Positions 15,259 to 23,992 of a DNA stretch of 61,724 nt are shown here, piece after piece. The notes beneath the pieces were generated by a model that did not search any database, was not told the origin of the DNA, and saw nothing but the letters and a program-made list of their open reading frames with translations. A program made the translations under genes and the position numbers. The DNA comes from Actinomycetota bacterium. GTDB taxonomy: Bacteria > Actinomycetota > Acidimicrobiia > Spongiisociales > UBA5794. Position 1 is the stretch's first letter; each line of letters opens with the position of its first letter. Where the stretch lies: assembly GCA_013151445.1 (NCBI GenBank), contig JAADIG010000063.1, forward strand, positions 1-61,724, given 5' to 3'.

Positions 15259-18006
15259 ATGAACGCTGATCCTACGGTGGTCGACGCACCCGATGGGTAC
15301 CCGGAGGGGTGGCAATTCGACACCGTCCTCAAGGACGGCAAGACGGTTCGCATCCGTCCGATCGTTGCGAGTGACGGTGACGGTCTCCAGCAGCTGGTTC
15401 GTGGCATGTCGAACCAGAGTGCCTATCACCGATTCTTTCGGGTCAAACACGAACTCTCCGAGTCGGAGCTCGAATATTTCACCGTTCTGGACTACGCCGA
15501 TCGCATGGCGTTTGTGGCCATTGCAGCAGGCGAGCTGATCGGCGTCGGGAGATACGACCGTCAGCGAGAGGGAACGGTGGCCGAGGTCGCGTTCGCTGTC
15601 GCAGAAGGGCATCAGGGTCGCGGTGTTGCGTCACAATTGATTCAGCATCTCACGAACTATGCGAGGACCCAGGGTATCGACCAGTTCAGTGCGTACGTGC
15701 TTGCGGACAACCACTCGATGATGCGAGTGTTTCGCAACGCTGGTTTCCAGATGGAGCGTTCCTTCGAGGCCGGTGTGTACACAGTCAAATTCCCCACCGA
15801 GGAATCCGCCGAGCGCTGGGAGATTGAGACCCAGCGGGAACGGCGCGCCGTGGCCGCCTCGATGATGCCAATTTTCTATCCGCACTCGGTCGCGGTGATC
15901 GGAGCGAGCCGTAATCCAGCGTCAATCGGTGGTCGTCTGTTCAGAAACCTGCTCAAGGGCGAGTTCACGGGCCCGGTTTTCCCGATCAACCCGAAGGCGT
16001 CGGTCGTGCGCAGCGTGAAGGCGTACAAGTCGGTTCTCGACGTTCCCGACCCCATCGATCTTGCGTTCATCAGCGTTCCCGCAGAGTTCGTCGTTGGTGT
16101 TGCAAAGGAATGTGCCGAAAAGGGAGTGAAGGGACTCGTCGTGATCACGGCGGGGTTTGGTGAGACGGGAGCCGCTGGGCGGGTCCTGGAGCAGGAGTTG
16201 CTCGACATCGTTCGGTCCAGCGGGATGAGAATGGTCGGTCCGAACTGCATGGGAATCCTCAACACCGATCCCGTTGTTTCGATCGATGGACAATTCGGAC
16301 CGATCTCACCACCACGCGGCAACGTCGCGATGTCGTCCCAGAGTGGTGCGCTTGGTATTGCGATCCTGGACTATGCGAAACGTCTCAGTATCGGGATCTC
16401 GAGCTTCGTCTCTGTTGGCAACAAGGCCGATGTCTCGGGCAACGACCTCCTCCTGTTCTGGGAGGACGATCCCTCGACCGATGTGATCCTGTTGTATCTC
16501 GAGTCGTTCGGTAACCCACACAGGTTTTCCCGGCTCGCCCGTCGGATCGCCCGGAAGAAGCCGATCGTCGTCGTGAAGTCCGGTCGTTCCGCTGCTGGGG
16601 CGCGCGCTGCCAGCAGTCACACCGGTTCGCTTGCTAGCTCCGACACCGCCGTCGATGCCCTGTTCCGCCAAGCCGGTGTCATTCGCCTCGATACGTTGGA
16701 ATCGATGTTCGACGTCACATCCCTACTGGCGAACCAGCCGCTTCCGAAGGGACGACGAGTCGGGGTGCTGACGAACGCTGGCGGCCCGGCGATCCTCGCC
16801 GTCGATGCACTTGAGGCTCAGGGTCTCGATGTTGTCGAGTTTTCGAACTCCCTAAAGGAGAGCATTCAGAACATACTGTCACCGGATGCCTCGGTCACTA
16901 ATCCGGTTGACATGATCGCGTCCGCCGGTCCAAGCCAGTACGCCGCATGCCTGTCACTGATGCTCGACTCGGCCGAGATTGATGCCGTCTTCGTGATTTT
17001 CATCCCGGCATCTTCGGACGGAGTTGTCGATACGGCTCAGGCGATCCGCAATACGGCGGACGCGTATCAAGGGGACAAGACGATCCTCGCTGTGTACATG
17101 TCGTCGGGCGGAGCGCCCGATGAGTTGTCGGGGGGCACCAACAAGATTCCGACCTACCCGTTCCCGGAACCTGCGGCCCTTGCGCTGTCGAAGGCCGTCG
17201 GATATGCGGAATGGCGAGAAAAGGATCATGGGCACGTTGTCGAGCTTGATGGTGTAGATAGGGAGCGGGCACGGGCGATTGTTGATGCGGGAATCGCGAG
17301 ATTGATGGACTCCGATGGGCTCTGGCTGGAACCGGCCGAGGTGGATGGCATTCTCGGTGCTTACGGAATATCACTACCTGTGAGTCGAGTGGTGACGACT
17401 GCTGACGATGCGGTATCGGTGTGGTCGCAGGTGGGCGGCCCTGTCGTGCTCAAGGTCGTGGCCCCGTCGGCCCTTCACAAGTCGGACATCGGGGGTGTCG
17501 CACTTGATCTTGATTCGGAGTCTGCGGTTCGGGATGCGTATGAGGCGGTGACGTCGGTTGTGACAGACGCTGAGGGCGTCCTGGTTCAGGAGTTTGTTGC
17601 CGGTGGACATGAGGTCTTGATCGGGATGACCGACGATCCCAATTTCGGGCCGTTGATCGTTTTCGGCCTGGGAGGGGTATTTGTCGAACTCATCGGTGAC
17701 GTTTCATTCCGTATCCATCCGATTACCAGTGTCGACGCCCGAGACATGATTCAGGAAGTGAAGTCGGCGCGTCTGCTTGAGGGATATCGGGGCGGAGACC
17801 CAGGCGACATACCGGCCGTGAGGGACACGTTGTTGAGGGTCTCGGCGCTGGTCGAGGACCTTCCGGAGATCGTCGAGATGGACCTGAACCCGGTTAAGGT
17901 GCGTCTCCCCGGTTCCGGTGTATCTGTCGTTGACGCACGAATGCGGATCCGGTCAGTGGGCGACCGATGGGTGCCAAACAGGCGAGACATCCCATCCGAG
18001 ATCTAA
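15259..18006 (+). CDS. GNAT - NDP-forming acyl-CoA synthetase fusion (protein acyltransferase-like)
   Basis: 915 residues. An N-terminal GNAT domain (residues ~28-190; AcCoA loop EGHQGRGVASQL) is followed by a CoA-binding domain (VAVIGASRNPASIGG), two succinyl-CoA-ligase-like domains and a C-terminal ATP-grasp domain (VVLKVVAPSALHKSDIGGV). Such fusions resemble Pat protein lysine acetyltransferases, with the GNAT at the N-terminus here and at the C-terminus in the Salmonella enzyme. The phospho-His motif SSHTGSLASS is present (His454), unlike in Pat enzymes whose synthetase half is inactive, so acyl-CoA synthetase (ADP-forming) activity is possible. It may control or use acetyl-CoA. CBS-BON and hydrolase genes follow closely. 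Confidence 0.88.
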   Translation: MNADPTVVDAPDGYPEGWQFDTVLKDGKTVRIRPIVASDGDGLQQLVRGMSNQSAYHRFFRVKHELSESELEYFTVLDYADRMAFVAIAAGELIGVGRYDRQREGTVAEVAFAVAEGHQGRGVASQLIQHLTNYARTQGIDQFSAYVLADNHSMMRVFRNAGFQMERSFEAGVYTVKFPTEESAERWEIETQRERRAVAASMMPIFYPHSVAVIGASRNPASIGGRLFRNLLKGEFTGPVFPINPKASVVRSVKAYKSVLDVPDPIDLAFISVPAEFVVGVAKECAEKGVKGLVVITAGFGETGAAGRVLEQELLDIVRSSGMRMVGPNCMGILNTDPVVSIDGQFGPISPPRGNVAMSSQSGALGIAILDYAKRLSIGISSFVSVGNKADVSGNDLLLFWEDDPSTDVILLYLESFGNPHRFSRLARRIARKKPIVVVKSGRSAAGARAASSHTGSLASSDTAVDALFRQAGVIRLDTLESMFDVTSLLANQPLPKGRRVGVLTNAGGPAILAVDALEAQGLDVVEFSNSLKESIQNILSPDASVTNPVDMIASAGPSQYAACLSLMLDSAEIDAVFVIFIPASSDGVVDTAQAIRNTADAYQGDKTILAVYMSSGGAPDELSGGTNKIPTYPFPEPAALALSKAVGYAEWREKDHGHVVELDGVDRERARAIVDAGIARLMDSDGLWLEPAEVDGILGAYGISLPVSRVVTTADDAVSVWSQVGGPVVLKVVAPSALHKSDIGGVALDLDSESAVRDAYEAVTSVVTDAEGVLVQEFVAGGHEVLIGMTDDPNFGPLIVFGLGGVFVELIGDVSFRIHPITSVDARDMIQEVKSARLLEGYRGGDPGDIPAVRDTLLRVSALVEDLPEIVEMDLNPVKVRLPGSGVSVVDARMRIRSVGDRWVPNRRDIPSEI

Positions 18007-18015
18007 GGTACGGCT

Positions 18016-18621
18016 ATGAATGTTGTTGATCTGATGACCACCAATGTGGCGACGGTGTCGCCCGATACATCGCTGCGGGGTGCGGCCCGCATCATGTTTC
18101 GTTCCCAGGTCAGCGGTCTTCCGGTGACCGACGACAACGGGCTGTTGGTTGGGATCATTACCGAAGCGGACTTTCTCCGACTTGAGTTGAGCCGGGTGGA
18201 GTCCGACAATCCGGCGGCGGTCGAGTCGGTTGGTGACATCATGACCAGGACGGTAGAGACGATCGGCCCAAACACCCCGCTGATCGAAGCGGCCAAGGTT
18301 ATGGTGGTTCGCGAGGTCAAGAGGCTGCCGGTCGTCGACGATGGCGACCAGCTCGTCGGCATCATTTCCCGAATGGACGTGGTGAATGCGTTCACGCGAC
18401 CCGATGAGGTCATTGAGGACGAAATCCGCGAGGACATTGTTCGCCGTGTGCTCGGACTTGAGCCGAGTGAACTCGATGTGACCGTGAAAGAAGGTGTGGT
18501 GTACCTGCGCGGAGCTATGGGGACCCAAGCCGAGGCCAGTCTCCTCGCCGAGATGACTCGCCGACTCGATGGAGTCCTGAAGGTCGCATCCGAGCTGACA
18601 TGGCCGCTCGGCAGTGTCTGA
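18016..18621 (+). CDS. Tandem CBS - BON domain protein
   Basis: 201 residues. Two CBS domains (DLMTTNVATVSPDTSLRGA...GLPVTDDNGLLVGIITEADF, then DIMTRTVETIGPNTPLIEA...RLPVVDDGDQLVGIISRMD) form a Bateman module that usually senses adenine nucleotides. The C-terminal ~65 residues (DIVRRVLGLEPSELDVTVKEGVVYLRGAMGTQ) form a BON domain, which often mediates membrane or protein contact. It lies 9 bases after the GNAT-synthetase gene, so nucleotide-dependent control of that enzyme is a reasonable guess. The following hydrolase gene overlaps its end by 8 bases. Confidence 0.88.
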   Translation: MNVVDLMTTNVATVSPDTSLRGAARIMFRSQVSGLPVTDDNGLLVGIITEADFLRLELSRVESDNPAAVESVGDIMTRTVETIGPNTPLIEAAKVMVVREVKRLPVVDDGDQLVGIISRMDVVNAFTRPDEVIEDEIREDIVRRVLGLEPSELDVTVKEGVVYLRGAMGTQAEASLLAEMTRRLDGVLKVASELTWPLGSV

Positions 18622-19468
18622 TCTGGGCGAATCCGCTGGAACGTTCACAGCTTCTGCCGGGCACACTATTGCCTGGGTCCGTTGGGAAACGCCACACCCC
18701 GAGCAGCGATTGTTCTTCGTCCACGCGACCGGATTCTGTAAGGAGTTGTGGCGCCCTGTCATCGACGAGCTCGTAGATCGTGGACTCGAGTTCTCGGCGA
18801 CGGCAATCGACCATATGGGTCATGGTGCATCAACGCGCAATTGGGATGTGCCCGTCGATTGGTGGCAGAACGGGCGGGACGAGGTTCAGTGTGGGGGTGG
18901 CATCCCGTTCGACATGGTTGTCGGGCACAGCTCGGGGGCGGGAAATGCGGTGCTTGCCGCTCTCATCGATCCCGAGTTCACGCACCGTCTTGTCCTCATC
19001 GAACCGATTCTCTTGCCCCCTCCCTATGTGCAGGACACGCAGCACCCACTCGTTGTGGGCGCGCTGCGCCGAAAGCGGCGTTTTGAGTCTCGCGAGGCTG
19101 CGTATGCGAACTTCCACGGTCGAGGTGTGTTCGCAACGTGGGACGAGCGAGCGTTTGATGCCTATATGGCGTACGGGTTTGTGGACCAGCCGGACGGTTC
19201 GGTTGTCATCGCGTGTGACCCGAGACACGAATCCGAGTACTTTGGCGCCGCGACGGCGCATGGGGGATGGGAACGGATGGGTGAGATTGGGGTGCCGGTA
19301 CATATTGTTGCGGGCGAAACCTCGGACTCGCATCCGCCCGAGTTCGTGGAACTACAGCGAGAACGGTTCGGTGGCACGAGCGAGATTGTTGCCGGAGTAG
19401 GTCACCTTGTGCCGATGGAAGCACCCGGCGTCGTTGCCGAGATCGTCATTCGGGAACTTGGTGCCTGA
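18614..19468 (+). CDS. Alpha/beta hydrolase
   Basis: 284 residues with an alpha/beta hydrolase core: oxyanion segment FFVHATGFCKELW, the nucleophile elbow GHSSGAG, and a C-terminal catalytic His in GVGHLVPMEAPG. The GTG start overlaps the CBS-BON gene by 8 bases. The substrate is unknown. The position after the CBS-BON gene suggests cotranscription rather than a role in the menaquinone pathway. MenH-type enzymes share this fold, but I see no specific reason to call this MenH. Confidence 0.82.
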   Translation: MSDLGESAGTFTASAGHTIAWVRWETPHPEQRLFFVHATGFCKELWRPVIDELVDRGLEFSATAIDHMGHGASTRNWDVPVDWWQNGRDEVQCGGGIPFDMVVGHSSGAGNAVLAALIDPEFTHRLVLIEPILLPPPYVQDTQHPLVVGALRRKRRFESREAAYANFHGRGVFATWDERAFDAYMAYGFVDQPDGSVVIACDPRHESEYFGAATAHGGWERMGEIGVPVHIVAGETSDSHPPEFVELQRERFGGTSEIVAGVGHLVPMEAPGVVAEIVIRELGA

Positions 19469-19499
19469 GCGGTGCTGTGACCCTGTACCATTGAACACC

Positions 19500-20822
19500 G
19501 TGTTGATTCCTTACGACGATATTCGCGCTCTTCGAACAGCCCTCGCTGGGGATTCAGCGAACACTCGAACGGTTGTCATTCCGACTTCGGTCCCTCCGCT
19601 GCAACTCGTTCGATCTGGCGCTCATCTGTTTGGTCGTGCGTTCTTCTTCTCAGAGCCGGGTGGGCTCGAGTTCGGTGGACTCGGGGCAACATGGCGGACT
19701 GTCGCGAGCGGTCCTGGAAGGTTCTCCATCCTCGAAGATGAGTTTGCCGCGGCCTCCCTTCCCCGCGGTGTGCGAGCAGCGGTCGGGTTTTCGTTCTCCG
19801 AGGACGGTCCGAAGAGCGATCTGTGGGAAGGTTTTGGAGCGGCCGAGGTGTGTGTCCCAGAGGTCGCGATTTCGACGTCTGTTGGTGGCGGATACGAGCT
19901 GCGGGTCACCGTTGCAGGGGGACAATCGGCGGATAACATTCTCTCGGTTCTTTCCGACCTCGCCGAACCTGGGCGCCTTCGCCCACCCGAGCCTGGTAAC
20001 CACACGGTCGAGGCTCGTCCTTCAACCCTGGATTGGCAACGCGAAGTTGACGATGCGGTTGATGCCATCCGCTCCGGGGTGGTGCACAAGGTGGTTCTCA
20101 GCAGGTCCGTCGTCGTGAAGTCGGAGGTGCCGGTCCCTCCGTTCGACCTGGTGCATCACCTTGGAACCGGGCACCGGGGGTGTTACATCTTCGGCTGGCA
20201 GGTGGGTGATGCGGTGTTTCTCGGGGCGACACCGGAACTGTTGCTCGCCAAGCGCGGCCGGAGCATCGTCTCCAACCCGCTTGCGGGTTCGGCGCGCCGT
20301 GGCGTGAGCGACGAAGCAGATCAGGGAATCGGTGCCGAGTTGATGGCTTCGACAAAGGACCGGTCGGAGCACGCCTTCGTCGTCGACGACATTCGAGATC
20401 GGCTCGGAGCCATTACCGATGAACTCGTGGCACCGTCTGAGCCGTCGGTGTTAAGAACCGCGGCGGTGCAGCATCTCTCCACAAGGATCCATGGGACGTT
20501 GTCCGACGGCGTGTCACTGTATGACGTCGCCGCATCGATTTACCCCACCGCTGCCGTCGGTGGTTCACCCCGCCAGCAGGCCCAGGTGTTCATCGACAAG
20601 GTCGAGCGGCTCGACCGGGGATGGTACACCGGAGGCATTGGTTGGACCGATGCCGGTGGCGACGGGACTCTGGCCCTCGGTCTGCGTTGTGGGTTGGTTC
20701 GCGCTAACGAGGCTCACGTATTTGCGGGCAACGGCATAGTCGCGGAATCCGACGCGGAACGGGAACTTCTCGAAACTCGGCTGAAACTGCGTCCGATGCT
20801 CAACCTGCTTTCGGCTACGTAA
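19500..20822 (+). CDS. menF: Isochorismate synthase
   Basis: 440 residues from the GTG at 19500 (TTG 19491 is an in-frame alternative; neither has a strong Shine-Dalgarno sequence). It converts chorismate to isochorismate, the first committed step of menaquinone synthesis. The chorismate-binding domain is complete: VHKVVLSRSV carrying the general-base Lys, GATPELLLAKRG, SNPLAGSARRG, YPTAAVGGSP and WYTGGIGW. The N-terminal ~150 residues are weakly conserved, as usual. menD is convergent with it (8-base overlap of ends), so the two are not in one operon. A salicylate or siderophore role is less likely given the other men genes. Confidence 0.92.
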   Translation: MLIPYDDIRALRTALAGDSANTRTVVIPTSVPPLQLVRSGAHLFGRAFFFSEPGGLEFGGLGATWRTVASGPGRFSILEDEFAAASLPRGVRAAVGFSFSEDGPKSDLWEGFGAAEVCVPEVAISTSVGGGYELRVTVAGGQSADNILSVLSDLAEPGRLRPPEPGNHTVEARPSTLDWQREVDDAVDAIRSGVVHKVVLSRSVVVKSEVPVPPFDLVHHLGTGHRGCYIFGWQVGDAVFLGATPELLLAKRGRSIVSNPLAGSARRGVSDEADQGIGAELMASTKDRSEHAFVVDDIRDRLGAITDELVAPSEPSVLRTAAVQHLSTRIHGTLSDGVSLYDVAASIYPTAAVGGSPRQQAQVFIDKVERLDRGWYTGGIGWTDAGGDGTLALGLRCGLVRANEAHVFAGNGIVAESDAERELLETRLKLRPMLNLLSAT

Positions 20823-22509
20823 GCGTTGCGCGCACCAGACCACGCAGTCTCTCGCGTTCGGCTGCTGCGGCAGCTCGTGTTGTGTTCACCTCAATAAGCA
20901 ACGGTGTGCCCGTTCGCAGAGAAAGTGCCTCGGACAGATCTGCCATTGAAACCACAGTGACCGAATTGACCCCGAAGGCGCTCGCGGTGGAGGCGAAAGA
21001 CAGTCCGTGCGGTGCGCCATAGAGCCGTTCGAATTGGTCGGAGTCGAGCGTGCTCGGATCTCCCTGGGCGAGATGGTGAAAGATCCCGCCGCCGTTGTTG
21101 TTGACGACGAGGATCGTGAGGTCGGGTACAAGACGAGCGACTGTTGCGAGAGCCCCGATGTCGTGGAGTGCTGCGGTATCACCCATGTAGAGGACCGTGT
21201 GACCGTCCGTAACCATGGCAACTCCAATAGCAGTGGAGACCGTTCCGTCGATGCCGTTAGCGCCGCGATTGGCGATCGTCCGTTTCGCATTCCACTGGCT
21301 GCCCCAGGAATCGAGGTCGCGAATCGGCATTGATGATGCGACGACCAGGGAGTCGGCCGCGGTGCAAGTCGCTGCCACAGTCGCCGCGATTGCCGGCTCC
21401 GTTATTGCGGCGGTTCGCAACTCGCCGTCGAGCACCGCCGCGGCGAGCTGGTCATGATGTGCCCACGTCGTCACAAAGTCGCGTGATGGGCGCGACAAAC
21501 GTGTTTGTGTCGCGGTGAGAGTGGCGGCGATAGGGCTTGTCACGACAACGGCGGCCGACCCCATCGGGTCGTGAATACCCGACGCGGTGATGACGTATTG
21601 CGGAACTTCCGGATGGTTCCCAAGCCAGGTCCAAATCGGTTTTGATGTCGGGATCGGCCCGCATCGGAGTACGAGGTCGGGGGCGCTGTGATCGAGGACT
21701 CCGGCCCCGGCGAGAACATCCGCATACCGGATCGTGTTGGTGTCCTTGGGTGATCGAAGCCCTGACTGTGGGTCGGCAAATACGGGCGCCCCCAGATATT
21801 CGGCGAAAGCTTGGACAGCGCGAGAGTCTTCCTGGGTCAGGCGGCCTGCCACAAGCAGAGGGCGCTCGCAGGTTTGCAGCGCCGAGACGAGGCCGGTCCC
21901 ATCTGTCGGTTCGATGGCGTTCGAAACCACAGAGTCGATGGGGGATGGCGCCACGTCGTCGATCGCCCCGGAATCAGCGGGGAGCAGGGGCTCGCGGAGT
22001 TCCACGTTGAGATGAACCGGCCCCGGTGTCGGCGACACCGCGAAGCGCCAGTGGGACATGAGCCAGGACGCCAGGTTCGTGTTGGTTGTTTCGCCAACCC
22101 GGTCAGGATCAATTGAGGAGTAGGCACGTACCGTCGAACCGAAGATCTCGCGTTGGTTGATCGTCTGCGGCGCACCGCGGCCCCACAGTTCGTGGGGGCG
22201 GTCGGCCGACACGATGATCATCGGTGTTGTCGCAAGATCCGCCTCGACGACTGCGGGGAAGTAGTGGCTCACTGCCGATCCAGATGTGCAGACCAAGACC
22301 GCAGGAATTCCGGTTGCCTTGCCGATACCGAGAGCGACAAACCCGGCGGACCGCTCGTCATGATGAACCGACACAGAGAGGTCGGGATGGTTGTCGAGTG
22401 CGAGCAGCAGGGGAGTGTGGCGCGAGCCGGGAGAGGCCACCACATGTCGTACCCCGCTTGCTGCGAGGGTGGCGGCGATAGCGAGTGCGGTCCGGTCCTG
22501 AGGATTCAT
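20815..22509 (-). CDS. menD: SEPHCHC synthase (menaquinone pathway)
   Basis: 564 residues from the ATG at 22509. It is a ThDP-dependent enzyme joining isochorismate and 2-oxoglutarate. Family landmarks are VVASPGSRHTPLLLAL, the conserved Glu in DERSAGFVALGIGKA, TSGSAVSHYFPAVVEA, DRPHELWGRGAPQTINQ, and the ThDP/Mg motif GDTAALHDIGAL...VVNNNGGGIFHHLAQ. The length is typical. The 3' end overlaps the menF end by 8 bases in convergent orientation. The gene is divergent from the GntR regulator with 91 bases between. Confidence 0.96.
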   Translation of the reverse strand: MNPQDRTALAIAATLAASGVRHVVASPGSRHTPLLLALDNHPDLSVSVHHDERSAGFVALGIGKATGIPAVLVCTSGSAVSHYFPAVVEADLATTPMIIVSADRPHELWGRGAPQTINQREIFGSTVRAYSSIDPDRVGETTNTNLASWLMSHWRFAVSPTPGPVHLNVELREPLLPADSGAIDDVAPSPIDSVVSNAIEPTDGTGLVSALQTCERPLLVAGRLTQEDSRAVQAFAEYLGAPVFADPQSGLRSPKDTNTIRYADVLAGAGVLDHSAPDLVLRCGPIPTSKPIWTWLGNHPEVPQYVITASGIHDPMGSAAVVVTSPIAATLTATQTRLSRPSRDFVTTWAHHDQLAAAVLDGELRTAAITEPAIAATVAATCTAADSLVVASSMPIRDLDSWGSQWNAKRTIANRGANGIDGTVSTAIGVAMVTDGHTVLYMGDTAALHDIGALATVARLVPDLTILVVNNNGGGIFHHLAQGDPSTLDSDQFERLYGAPHGLSFASTASAFGVNSVTVVSMADLSEALSLRTGTPLLIEVNTTRAAAAAERERLRGLVRATLT

Positions 22510-22600
22510 TGCTAAAAGCCTACCCGGGTGGGACTCCGTGGATTCATGTGTTGGTGGAGCGATTCGTGGATGAGGATATTGTTCTATAATATATAGAACA
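22510..22600. promoter_or_regulatory. menD / GntR divergent promoter region
   Basis: 91 bases. A perfect -10 hexamer TATAAT lies at 22585-22590, eleven bases upstream of the GntR ATG, which predicts a near-leaderless transcript. The candidate -35 at 22562-22567 (ATTCGT) is poor. The menD promoter must read the other way from the same region. Confidence 0.6.
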
Positions 22601-22602
22601 AT
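22578..22602. promoter_or_regulatory. Perfect palindromic operator overlapping -10 and start codon of the GntR gene
   Basis: ATTGTTCTATA-ATA-TATAGAACAAT: two 11-base arms around three bases. It covers the TATAAT box (22585-22590) and ends inside the ATG at 22601. The position is ideal for autorepression by the GntR protein encoded immediately downstream, blocking both polymerase and start-codon access. Confidence 0.75.
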
Positions 22603-22945
22603 GTTAATCAAACTCAAGACCGACTCCCGGATCCCACTCCACGAGCAGATCGCGACCGGCGTTCGTCGCGCCATTCAGGAGGAGCAGGTTGGCGTTGGCG
22701 ATCGTCTGCCTGCTGCGAGAGAGCTAGCGAGAGCGCTCGATGTGAATATGCACACAGTCCTGAGGGCGTACGCGGCGCTGCGTGACGAGGGTGTCATTGA
22801 GATGCGACGGGGCCGCGGGGCAGTGGTAATCGGCGAGGTCTCTCGGGTCCAGGTCAGGGCGAGCCTGCGAGGGGTCGTGGCGGATGCACGCCGCATCGGG
22901 CTGAGCGACACCGACATTTTGGATGAATTGCAGGGAGCACTGTGA
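22601..22945 (+). CDS. GntR family regulator, YtrA type
   Basis: 114 residues: an N-terminal winged helix (IPLHEQIATGVRRAIQEEQVGVGDRLPAARELARALDVNMHTVLRAYAALRDEGVIEMRRGRGAVVI) and a short ~45-residue C-terminal helical tail with no ligand domain. That is the size and layout of the YtrA subfamily, which usually controls adjacent membrane-protein or ABC operons. No ribosome-binding site is visible; translation is probably leaderless. Its stop overlaps the start of the DUF1648 membrane protein, the likely co-regulated partner. Confidence 0.92.
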   Translation: MLIKLKTDSRIPLHEQIATGVRRAIQEEQVGVGDRLPAARELARALDVNMHTVLRAYAALRDEGVIEMRRGRGAVVIGEVSRVQVRASLRGVVADARRIGLSDTDILDELQGAL

Positions 22946-23913
22946 TGAATGATCGTACCGGGGTTTCTACGAAGCTTTTGTTGTGGCTCCCGGGGGTGAT
23001 AGCCGTGGTGTTGCTGGTTGTACCGCTCGCCATCCGGGATCGGCTCCCGGACCCGCTAGCTATTCATTGGGATCTCTCCGGCGCTCCGAACGGATCCGGC
23101 CCTCTGATCCTTATTGCACTGGTGTCGTCTGTGGCGGTGGCGATTGCGTGGGTGGTGTTTCTGCGAACATACCGGGTCGGGATGCTGGAATCGCATGCCG
23201 GCGCAATGGTCTGGTTCCTCGTCATCCTTGTCGGTGGCATGGAAACCTTCACCATTGCTGCCAACCTTGATCGTGCTACTTGGCAGGACGCGGCGAACTT
23301 CGGTCCGGGTCGTGCCGCCGTGCTCGTTGTTCTTGCCGGGGTCGTCGGTTTCGGAGTGTGGCGAGTGCTTGGAGGGACCATGACGGATCCCAGTGTTGCG
23401 ATCGGTCCCGCGCCCTCAGCGGGTATCGAACTCGGCGAGCACGCGGTATGGGTGGGAAAGACGGCTGCTGCAAAGGGGTTCGTCGGTATTGCGCTCGTCA
23501 TCACGGTTGGTTCGGCGGCGGCTGCCGTGTTCCGACTCTCCCCGGTGGTTGCGTTGTCCCTTGTCGTCACCGCGTTACCGCTGCTGATGTTTATCTCGCT
23601 GCGCGTCCGGGTGAGCAACACCGCGGTCACCATATGGATGGGGATCTTCGGAGTGCCGAGAGTTTCCTATCCGCTCACAAGGATCATCCGTGCAGAGGTG
23701 ATCGAGGTGCGCCCCCTGGCGTATGGCGGATGGGGGTATCGCATTGTGAAGGGTGCGCGCGCGTGGATTGTGCGGCGCGGGGAGGGGATCCGACTCGTCC
23801 GTCCCGGGAAGTCCGACATCGTGATCACGGTTGACGGCGCCGCCGGTGCGGCAGGTCTCATCAACGATATCCTGATGACGCAAGGGCGCTTCGTCGCGGC
23901 CGAGTCGTCCTAA
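22942..23913 (+). CDS. DUF1648 membrane protein
   Basis: 323 residues. The N-terminal LPDPLAIHWDLSGAPNG is the DUF1648 signature (the IHW..G.P.G motif). About six hydrophobic helices are visible (e.g. LLLWLPGVIAVVLLVVPLAI, LILIALVSSVAVAIAWVVFL, VALSLVVTALPLLMFI), and a C-terminal soluble region (ISLRVRVSNTAVTIWMGIFGVPRVSYPLTRI...) looks PH-like. It starts at GTG 22942 or ATG 22945, overlapping the GntR stop. YtrA-type regulators are often coupled to such membrane proteins. The function is unknown. A 60-bp palindrome follows directly after the stop codon. Confidence 0.75.
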   Translation: MMNDRTGVSTKLLLWLPGVIAVVLLVVPLAIRDRLPDPLAIHWDLSGAPNGSGPLILIALVSSVAVAIAWVVFLRTYRVGMLESHAGAMVWFLVILVGGMETFTIAANLDRATWQDAANFGPGRAAVLVVLAGVVGFGVWRVLGGTMTDPSVAIGPAPSAGIELGEHAVWVGKTAAAKGFVGIALVITVGSAAAAVFRLSPVVALSLVVTALPLLMFISLRVRVSNTAVTIWMGIFGVPRVSYPLTRIIRAEVIEVRPLAYGGWGYRIVKGARAWIVRRGEGIRLVRPGKSDIVITVDGAAGAAGLINDILMTQGRFVAAESS

Positions 23914-23973
23914 CCAGCTGTTTTGGCGTCCATTTGGGCGATATATCGCCCAAATGGACGCCAAAACAGCTGG
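23914..23973. repeat. 60-bp perfect palindrome, copy A of a repeated element
   Basis: Thirty-base arms with no mismatch, beginning at the base after the TAA of the DUF1648 gene and ending 19 bases before the stop of convergent menA. The inner 48 bases (23920-23967) are shared with the element at 37856-37903; the centre here is GGGCG-ATATAT-CGCCC. It probably acts as a bidirectional terminator or is a REP/MITE-like repeat. There is no T tract on either side. Confidence 0.9.
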
Positions 23974-23992
23974 AGTGGGGTGGCGGAGACGG

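Noticed and set aside
18614-19468. Alpha/beta hydrolase as MenH
   Set aside because: It is close to menF and has the right fold, but it overlaps the CBS-BON gene and shows no MenH-specific feature I can identify.
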